Shown one piece after another: positions 55,201-62,735 of a stretch of DNA of 64,000 bases. A program made the translations under genes and the position numbers. Source of the stretch: Lentimonas sp. CC4 (GTDB taxonomy: Bacteria > Verrucomicrobiota > Verrucomicrobiia > Opitutales > Coraliomargaritaceae). The first letter of the stretch is position 1. Every line of letters begins with the position of its first letter. The notes beneath the pieces are model-generated. The model ran no database searches. It was not told the origin of the DNA and was given only the letters and a program-made list of their open reading frames with translations. Location of the stretch: assembly GCF_902728235.1 (NCBI RefSeq), contig NZ_CACVBO010000002.1, positions 682,001-746,000 on the forward strand. Reading direction: 5' to 3'.

Positions 55201-55498
55201 TGATCGGCATGCCAATGTATTTGAGATCATTGCCTGTGGCACTCATTGCCTGCCCGCGTGCGTAAAGTCCCTTAATCCACTCCGCGTTGAGCTTCTTATC
55301 CGCAGGGATTATCTTGTCGAAGTCTGCGGCGGAGAATGGCCCCGCCATCACATTGATGCGACTCGCCATCAGCATGACAGCCGTCAATCCAGACGCTTTG
55401 ATGAAATCACGCCGACCAACTGCGACCACTCCGGTGTGCGAACCGGTAGACGGTTCCATATTTTCATTCTTCGCGGACTTAGCTGTTTTGTGACTCAT
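52298..55498 (-). CDS. Tat-exported GH116-like glycoside hydrolase with inserted carbohydrate-binding-like domain
   Basis: 1066 aa. A twin-arginine signal (GRRDFIKAS, residues ~28-36) directs folded export. [25 protein letters not shown] matches the N-terminal domain of GBA2/GH116 proteins; the C-terminal (alpha/alpha)6 part has [49 protein letters not shown] and [10 protein letters not shown]. GH116 includes beta-glucosidases and beta-xylosidases. Compared with the downstream paralogue it has an extra block at residues ~273-421 ([50 protein letters not shown]). That block closely resembles the beta-sandwich found N-terminally in GH32 levanase-type proteins. It follows the paralogue at 55593 after 94 bp. 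Confidence 0.85.
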   Translation of the reverse strand: [1066 protein letters not shown]

Positions 55499-55592
55499 GA
55501 CTATTAGGTATCTGTTTTAAATATTTCTAGTGGAACCGGAAACTTCCACAGATCGCATACTCTGGTTTGCGGGATAACAGTAGGCGCATGTA

Positions 55593-58256
55593 TTAGCTCA
55601 GCGTCACGACTAAGCGCTGATCTTTGTTGACAGTGATGCCCGAAGCAAATTTCAGGACATAACGATCTGCATTTGAACTGAAGGCCGCGTTGACCGATTT
55701 GCCATGGAGCATGACTTTCGCACTGTTCGCAGTCACACTAGGAACTTTATCCAGTGTGAATTCCTTAAGCTGCAAGCGTCCGTAGCCGAGCTCGACACCG
55801 GCGACTTGTTGACCGGAAGCGATCTTCTGAGTGAAATGTCCCCAACCTTCAGCTGTCGTAAAGGCAGCCTTAAAGTCCTCAGGGTTCAACTTTGGTCCGA
55901 AGCCAAGCTTGGCTTCGGGGCCATCGTAGTGGTAACCACAAGCTGCGAGGTAAGTTCCGTAACTCGCCATCGCCCGCGAGTAGTGATCCGAACATTCGAT
56001 CTCGTTATACGGGTTGCGTTTGTCGGGCGAGTAACGATCATAGATTGCTTTACCAATCGCCATGGGCTCTTCAACCATGCCTTCGCGCAACATGTGCGCG
56101 GCGACCTGCCACTCGAAGCCCGTCATGCATTCGTTGAGATATCCGGCGTAGTTCTTGTTGCCGCTCTTGGGCTCCACTTTACCGTTTGGAAAGCTAGTCA
56201 TGACCAGCCCAGCATCGCCTGGACCTGCATACCAACGCCCGTCCGTCATCGCCTTGCGGAAGGCTCCGACATCTGGGGTAAAGTTATATTTCCATAAGGC
56301 TTGAAGCGCCTTACGGGTCTTGTCACGTGGCAAGATCGGATCGAGGCCGACTTCATACAGCCAACTATCTCCAAGCACTTGGTCAATGTGGCAACCATTC
56401 GTGGACCCATGCATTTGGGTTTCATCCTGTGGCGGGATGTGAACATAGTAACCGAAGTCCTCATTCCACAATTGATCCACCATGGCGGGCGCACCCTTCG
56501 CAATGATCCCCTCGTAGCGATCGGCCACTGCAGGTTGCTTCATCTGGCGAGCCATGACTGCCGCTGAACGGAGTGCAGCGTGATAGGTATTGATCAACCA
56601 AGGCACACGGCCATACCACGGTTCGTCTAAGGTGTTATGCTGAGCCCCGGAGAGAATGCCATCTTCATCGGAGTCCCATTCTTTAATAACAAAGTCCATC
56701 GACAGCTTCACACGATCCCAAAGACTGGCAAGAAAGGTGTAGTCGGTCGTCATCTGGCTCTCGCGCAACACACGAACAATCGTGCCACAGGTGCCGTCGA
56801 GTGCATCGTCGCGCCCCTTCGCGCCGTCCTTCATCGTATAACGGAAGAACACCATGCCATTCTTATGGTCAAAGCCTAGACCGTATTCGATCTTGTCGCG
56901 GCACTCGCGTTCGATTTCAGGAAAGATTCGCGCCACGCCTTGTGCATAATTCCACACGTGGGTGCAATTCCCAGGGCAGCAACGCACGCCCTCCTCCATA
57001 TTATAAACTTCTTCTGTAGAACCTTTCGGGATGACGCGTTGCACCATCTGCGTTTGCATGCAGTCGATGGGTATAAAGGCACGCTCTAAGAACCAATACG
57101 GCAGGCTGGAGTCATACCACGTATCGACCCATTTTTTGGAGGTGTCATACAATTCAGTCTCGCGACTGGCGACCTGCCCCGCAGCTGCGGCGGCAGTGGG
57201 CCATAGCGTGGCGTAGTGATAGCGACCTGGCGAAACACCCTTACGGCCAAATCGAGTGCCATAATTCACGGCTGGAATACGCCAGGAAACTGCAAACGAC
57301 ACCGTCTTGGACTCGCCAGCTTTGAGCGTGAATTTGCGGCCGATTGAAGCGGAGTTCGCCTTGCCCGTCTTCGCTCCATTACTTGCTTCAAATACTCCAC
57401 CGATGCCAGGTGTTGCTTTTTCGACATTCACGAGTTCCGGAGCTTCCTTACCCAACACTCCTAGGGCGATGCCGTTGCTCTGCGCGGTGCCACCCGAGCA
57501 CTCGACGGTGGCAATGTCTGCTTGCTGCTGATACGCACTGATGTTTGGCTCATTTTTGCCGGCCCATCGGTTTTGAATCCAGCCAGCTAAGGAAAGCGTT
57601 TGATTTTCAGATGAGTGGTTAGTCACCGTATAGCGCATCACGGTCACGGGGTAGCTCGACTCGTCACGATTCAATGGAATGAAAGGCGTGTATGCTTCGA
57701 GCTGCACGTTTACCGGGCAAGCCGCATCGGCGTAATCGACGAGCGCCATCGGATATTGGTTGGTAAATGTGACGTCGCTAAAGCCCTTAGAATTCAAGGG
57801 ATAAGTTTTACCGTTTACCTGTAGTGCAAAGCCCTGCCCCTCAGGAGCCTTTACGGCATCTGGCTTCATGTAGCGGTCACCTTTGGGATTATGCTTCTTA
57901 TCTTTGCCCGCTGTTAAATTCCAATACCAGAGCTGCCCATCGCCGCTCAAATACACTTGCCCGGTGCCGATACCGTTGATCGGCATGCCGATATAATCGA
58001 CCTTTCCGACCTGAACCGTCATCGGTTTGCCGCGCGCATACAGGCTTTTGATCCAATCGGCGCTCAGTTTTTTGTCGGCAGGGATGATTTTATCAAAGTC
58101 TGCCGCATTGAATGGGCCTGCCATCACATTGATGCGGCTTGCCATTAACATCGCTGCGGTGAGTCCGCTGGCTTTCAAAAAGTCACGACGCCCGACGAGG
58201 GCGTTGGCTGATGCTGGGGATTCGGAGGGTAAATCGGGGTGGCTTGGAGTCGTCAT
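55593..58256 (-). CDS. Tat-exported GH116-like glycoside hydrolase
   Basis: 887 aa; Tat motif GRRDFLKAS. It is a full-length paralogue of the 52298 protein: [25 protein letters not shown] near residue 95, [59 protein letters not shown] and [13 protein letters not shown]. It lacks the inserted levanase-like block, so the pair differ by a clean domain insertion. Both genes are on the - strand, 94 bp apart. The first gene in transcription order is this one, preceded by the TIR element at 58356-58599. Likely substrate: a beta-linked glycan side chain; not determinable here. Confidence 0.87.
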   Translation of the reverse strand: [887 protein letters not shown]

Positions 58257-58355
58257 TCAGTTCTTTGGTTTGTTCATTACAGATAATCTAGATTCCTCTA
58301 TTATAACTGAAAATCCCCCAAAGCGCCATCGCTGGTTTAAGTGATAGTCGAATGA

Positions 58356-58599
58356 TATACTAACGCGCATCATGATTTGTGAAAAGTGCCGCGGCTCATG
58401 CGGATCTGCTGAATGTGTGTTACTTGGGGAGGGACGGCCTCTGCGCTTGCCGCGTTCTACGCGGCCGTCCGCCGAGCCTCAGCACGGAACCAAAGCCTCA
58501 GCACGGAACCAAAGCACCAGCACACCGCAAGACGAGGCGGACTCGTCCCTCCCGAATGGATTAATCTAGCAATCACAAATCGTGATGCGCGGCAGTATA
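58356..58599. mobile_element. 244-bp MITE-like element with 27-bp terminal inverted repeats
   Basis: The left end (58356-58382, TATACTAACGCGCATCATG...) and the right end (58573-58599, TCACAAATCGTGATGCGCG...AGTATA) are inverted repeats matching at 24 of 27 positions. Inside lies one GGGAGGGACGG...GTCCCTCCC palindromic unit (58426-58554), related to the array at 47849. Each end also contains the palindrome ATCAC-N5-RTGAT. It has no ORF and fills the gap between the GH141-like gene and the GH116-like gene. Confidence 0.8.
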
Positions 58600-58616
58600 T
58601 TCTTAGGAATTGACCA

Positions 58617-60830
58617 CTACAGATGCAACTCGGCGTTCTTCTGCTTCTTGCCCTTCTTCTTGGGTGTATGCTTGAAATGCATGGGCATGCCGTCGGCAAA
58701 ACGCGCTAAAAACGGATCCTCTAAAGTGCCCATTTGCCCAACGATGTCTAAGGTCAGCGGCTCAATGCCTAAATCAAACGCAGGAGACTCTGCTTTGAAA
58801 CCAAAGTCGCCGTGGATATGATCGATAAACATCGGATCAGCAGCGACGCTGTTGCGATCAATCACCTTTGTTCGACTCGCGGCTTTTTGCGCGGCCAGAA
58901 GTGCTTCTGCACGTCCGCCCTCGTGATAGTAGAGGTTATAATCGAGCCCCTCTTTTACGTTGGGCAGACCGTAGTGGAAGCCATCCGTGAAAGGTGTGCT
59001 GGTGTGGTAAAAGACATTGCGCGACAAGGTCGAATCAGGGTCCACCGTATTGCCGGCGCCGCCAGTCAACAACTGACAATTCACGAACACATTGCCCGTG
59101 GCGACGTTGAGCCCCTTAATCGTAATCCCCTGATTGCCCATTGTGCCAAACAGCAAATTCCCCTTGACGATGTTGCCGTGGCTATCGTCGTCTGTGCGAA
59201 TCATCGCACCTTGTGGGTGGTTGTAGGTCACATTATTGCGCACTACATTCCCGTCGCCATCGCCTGAAAGGTAGATGCAGTTACCATCGTGCAACAGTTT
59301 TAAGCAGTCATGAATTTCGTTGAACTCAATGACGTTCCCACGTGCATGCATGTAGGGCTCGTAGAAATTCCAATCTTGGATGTCGTCTCCCAGCGTAATC
59401 TCATCCCAACGAATCGTGCTGGAATGCTCGCGCGTCTCTTTATCAAATATCCACTTGTTACGGTAAGGGTTCGGCTTCCCCATTTGATCAAAAATCGGTT
59501 CAAAGAAACGACGGCGCACGCCAGAGATCACTAGCCCGGTATAAGCGAGATCGTGAATGTGATTATGAGCGATTTGATTGTGCCCGCTCTGCCAGACAAA
59601 AATCCCTGGAGAATGTAGAAAGAGTAAACCGACTTCGGTGACCTCGTTATTACGGATTGTGTTCCCCTTGTTAACGTCCTTCTTCCCTGGGCCATAGCCT
59701 GCGAGTAAGACTCCCGTGCCGCCGAGATTCGTAAAGGTCGAATTTTCGACGGTGATGCCTTGAGCAAAGAGATCGAGGCGGACGCCATCGCTGCCGCTGT
59801 CAGTAAAGAGGCAGTCTGTTACGACGCAGTTCTGAGCACCACGGAATCGGATCAAGCCGTTGGCCTTATCCCACATATTCCAGTCATGCTGTAACCCTTT
59901 ATCCTCGGGTAACCATTGCTGGCGGTCTGCATGTGAAAACTGTAGTCCTTGAAAGACAATGCCCTGCACTGGTTTTTCATTTTTTCCTGCCAGTGACGCA
60001 TCTGAATGGCCCGCGACTCGGATTAATTCGTTCAAGCCAGGGGCGATGATCTGGTCGCTCGGAGTGCCAGACTTTGGCCAGTAATAGAGCATGCCGGATT
60101 GTGAGTTCAGCACCCACTCGCCCGGTGTATCGAGGTGTTCCATACAGTTCTCCACCACAAAACTGCCTGCCATTCGGTAGGACGCTGGGATCGCTAGCTT
60201 GCCAGTCTTCGCTTGGGTGTCGATCGATTCGATTGGTAAGAAGTTTACCATCCATTTTCGAGTCGGGCTGCCATAGAGTTCGATGTCCTCGAGGTTCTCC
60301 CAGTTCTTTAAAATATCCCCGGTGTAACCGAAATTCACACGTATGGCAGTCTCGCCCGTATACATTTTTGCCTTCGTCTCATTGGTAATGGTGACCGGCG
60401 CTGACTGCGCACGTTGCAGCAGCTCACTCCCATCGTAAAGACAGTGAAAAAAGGCATCACCCTTTGCCCAAGGCACCTCGGCGACCCAAATCTTACCACC
60501 AGCTAAGCCTGACTGCTTCCAGCCCTGAATCACACGACCTCCACTAATCACGGGGCGTGCATCGGCTGCAGCACGGTAACGCGTCACGGCGCCCTCAGGT
60601 GCGGAGTCGTCGAGGCCTAAGATCAGTGTTTCGTCGAGGTAGTAAGTGCCGTCGGCAATGATCACATCGATATCGCCTTGCTCGCCGGCAGCGCGTAGTT
60701 CGCGGACTGCATCGCGGGCTGCAGGAAGTGAGTGAATCTCACCTCCTACCGATACATTAATATCTGCGGCGAATAAGGCCGAAGCAATTAGAGTGGAGAA
60801 TATGACGAGGGGGGGCGTTTTAAATTTCAT
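58617..60830 (-). CDS. Exported GH141-like right-handed beta-helix protein
   Basis: 737 aa with a signal peptide (MKFKTPPLVIFSTLIASALFA). AARDAVRELR and DVIIADGTYYLDETL form the N-terminal cap, followed by beta-helix coils with NCVVTDCLFTDSGSDGV, NTIRNNEVTEVG and NVIEFNEIHDCLKL. VWQSGHNQIAHNHIHDLAYTG is typical of GH141/polysaccharide-lyase-like helices. It is related to the 4122 protein but lacks both the LYVSPDGSD start and the PDZ domain, and ends in a lysine-rich tail. Neighbours are GH116-like enzymes and a sulfatase, with repeats on both sides. Possible alpha-L-fucosidase or related activity, by family only. Confidence 0.78.
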   Translation of the reverse strand: MKFKTPPLVIFSTLIASALFAADINVSVGGEIHSLPAARDAVRELRAAGEQGDIDVIIADGTYYLDETLILGLDDSAPEGAVTRYRAAADARPVISGGRVIQGWKQSGLAGGKIWVAEVPWAKGDAFFHCLYDGSELLQRAQSAPVTITNETKAKMYTGETAIRVNFGYTGDILKNWENLEDIELYGSPTRKWMVNFLPIESIDTQAKTGKLAIPASYRMAGSFVVENCMEHLDTPGEWVLNSQSGMLYYWPKSGTPSDQIIAPGLNELIRVAGHSDASLAGKNEKPVQGIVFQGLQFSHADRQQWLPEDKGLQHDWNMWDKANGLIRFRGAQNCVVTDCLFTDSGSDGVRLDLFAQGITVENSTFTNLGGTGVLLAGYGPGKKDVNKGNTIRNNEVTEVGLLFLHSPGIFVWQSGHNQIAHNHIHDLAYTGLVISGVRRRFFEPIFDQMGKPNPYRNKWIFDKETREHSSTIRWDEITLGDDIQDWNFYEPYMHARGNVIEFNEIHDCLKLLHDGNCIYLSGDGDGNVVRNNVTYNHPQGAMIRTDDDSHGNIVKGNLLFGTMGNQGITIKGLNVATGNVFVNCQLLTGGAGNTVDPDSTLSRNVFYHTSTPFTDGFHYGLPNVKEGLDYNLYYHEGGRAEALLAAQKAASRTKVIDRNSVAADPMFIDHIHGDFGFKAESPAFDLGIEPLTLDIVGQMGTLEDPFLARFADGMPMHFKHTPKKKGKKQKNAELHL

Positions 60831-60845
60831 GGTGTTTGGGATTGG

Positions 60846-60970
60846 GTAGGGACGAGCTCCGCCTCGTCCGCAGCGTGCGAGTGCTGGACTGAGGCTCGGC
60901 GGACGAGGCGGAGCTCATCCCTCCCGAATGTGTTGAGTGAAAATCACAATTCGTGATGCGTGGTAGTATA
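60846..60970. repeat. Partial copy of the 58356 element: palindromic core plus one terminal repeat
   Basis: GTAGGGACGAGCTCCGCC to GCTCATCCCTCCC (60846-60925) is the palindromic core. ATCACAATTCGTGATGCG...AGTATA (60943-60970) is the terminal repeat. The opposite terminal repeat is missing. It fills the gap between the sulfatase and the GH141-like gene. Confidence 0.75.
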
Positions 60971-61007
60971 TTCAATAAAGTGACCCGAAGTTCGTGCCAT
61001 CTGGAGT

Positions 61008-62492
61008 CTATTTCTTTTTCTGCCTCCTCTTGCTTTGGTCGCCATAGGGCTTGCCGCCCTCCCAGGTCATCAGGCGCATCGCTTCTTGATAGCGCTCTTC
61101 GCCGAAGGCTTCGCGATAGAGTTCGTGATACGGCTTATGCTCGTCAGGCACATTTTCTAAATGATCATTAATCATGTAAGGTTGCGCATCGACCCACCAT
61201 GAATCGTAAATCGCCTTCAGTTGCCCCACTTTTTCGGGATACTGGCTCGCTAAGTTGGTCGTCTCACTGCGATCCTCTGAGAGGTTGTAGAGCTCAAACA
61301 CCCCTGCTTTGGGCATGAATAGTTTGAATTTGGTATCTTGAATCGAAGCATGCGCATACTGGGAATCTGCGGCCTTATCCCAGCGTGTGCGGTGCGCCAT
61401 CCAATAACGTTGCCCCCAGTCTGCATCCGTCGGATTTTCGAACAAAGGAAGCATGCTGCGTCCATCCCAGATTTCGCCGCCGGGCACTGGATCATCCGAA
61501 CCGGCCAATTCAGCGAAGGTAGCATAATAATCAATATGCCCAGCTAGGTTGTTATTGGAGATCCCGCCTTCCAGCTTGCCCTTCCAATACATGATACAGG
61601 GCACACGAATGCCGCCCTCAGTCGCAAAGGTCTTTCGCCCCTTTAACTTTAGCGAACCAGACGCCGCGCCGTTATCAGTCATATAAATCAGCAAAGTATT
61701 CTCGCTCAGCCCGCTCTCGTCGAGATACGCCATCATCTTGCCGACGTTGTCGTCGAGATTCTCCATCATGTCACCTTCGCTACCATCCGCAAGAATCGGT
61801 GGAATGTGAGGACGGTGCGCGACATTTAATGCGACAAAAGCAAAGAACGGCTTCTCGGCTTTCGCTTGTTCTTCAATCCAGCGAATTGATTGATCGAAGA
61901 ACAGATCGGTGCAATAGCCTTTGGTTTCGATCACCTTGCCGTTATGATACAGCACGGGGTTATTATAATCGTTGTTCGGGAAGTCTGCGCTGTGCGTATA
62001 GTTTTGGCCAATGCCCCCTGCCCCGTGAATATAGACTTCGTCAAATCCACGGCGATCAGGACGTAGTTCCGCAGAGTCCCCCAAGTGCCATTTGCCGAAG
62101 ATGCCTGTCGCGTAGCCACTGTCTTGTAACATTTGCGGCATCGTGCGTAGCGCAGGGTTCATCTGGTCGCGCAAAAAGATCGTGTGCGTCACACCACTAT
62201 ACACTTCGTGACGCCCAGTCAGCATCGCAGCGCGCGTCGGCGAGCAAGTCGGCGACACGTGGAAATTATCGAACCGAACGCCCTTATGATAGAGCGCATC
62301 GATATTCGGGCTCTTCGCGTTGGGATTGTCATACGCAGCGATGGACGCAAAGCTGATATCGTCCGGCATGATCAATACGATGTTTGGACGCGAGCCTTTG
62401 AAGCTCTCAGTCACTGTTGCCTCTGCGGAAACGGAAGCACCAGCCCATACTGTAAGTGAAACACAAAGAAGAGATAGTGATTTAGGTATCAT
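61008..62492 (-). CDS. Secreted sulfatase (group A)
   Basis: 494 aa; signal peptide at residues ~1-23. MPDDISFAS replaces the usual TDDQGYGD, but both calcium-binding aspartates remain. Cys83 in CSPTR is the formylglycine site. FGKWHLGD, the HGAGGIGQ block and MTDNGAASG make it a relative of the sulfatase at 284 and of the pseudogene at 8096, without the C-terminal extension of the former. It lies between the GH29 fucosidase and a GH141-like gene, all on the - strand. This setting supports a role on sulfated fucose. Confidence 0.93.
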   Translation of the reverse strand: MIPKSLSLLCVSLTVWAGASVSAEATVTESFKGSRPNIVLIMPDDISFASIAAYDNPNAKSPNIDALYHKGVRFDNFHVSPTCSPTRAAMLTGRHEVYSGVTHTIFLRDQMNPALRTMPQMLQDSGYATGIFGKWHLGDSAELRPDRRGFDEVYIHGAGGIGQNYTHSADFPNNDYNNPVLYHNGKVIETKGYCTDLFFDQSIRWIEEQAKAEKPFFAFVALNVAHRPHIPPILADGSEGDMMENLDDNVGKMMAYLDESGLSENTLLIYMTDNGAASGSLKLKGRKTFATEGGIRVPCIMYWKGKLEGGISNNNLAGHIDYYATFAELAGSDDPVPGGEIWDGRSMLPLFENPTDADWGQRYWMAHRTRWDKAADSQYAHASIQDTKFKLFMPKAGVFELYNLSEDRSETTNLASQYPEKVGQLKAIYDSWWVDAQPYMINDHLENVPDEHKPYHELYREAFGEERYQEAMRLMTWEGGKPYGDQSKRRQKKK

Positions 62493-62530
62493 GATGTTCG
62501 ACTGGTTACTGCTGTAAAGTTCGTGCGATG

Positions 62531-62676
62531 CTGACGCGCATTAAGAATTGTGATTCATCCCTCAACACATTGGGGAGGGACGAGCTCCGCCTCGTCTTGC
62601 GGTGTGCTGGTGCTGAGGTTGAGTGCTGAGGTTGAGTGCTTTGGCTCGGCGGACGGCGCGGAGGCCATCCCTCCCC
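62531..62676. repeat. Partial copy of the 58356 element, opposite end
   Basis: ATTAAGAATTGTGAT (62540-62554) with the preceding GACGCGC forms one degenerate terminal repeat. GGGGAGGGACGAGCTCCGCC (from 62572) to GGCCATCCCTCCCC (62676) is the palindromic core, with an internal duplication of TGCTGAGGTTGAG. The second terminal repeat is missing. It fills the gap between the fucosidase and the sulfatase. Confidence 0.7.
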
Positions 62677-62735
62677 AAAGAAACCAGCACATTCGGTAGA
62701 GCTGCATGAGTATGAAGATGGCATATTAAAAAGAA

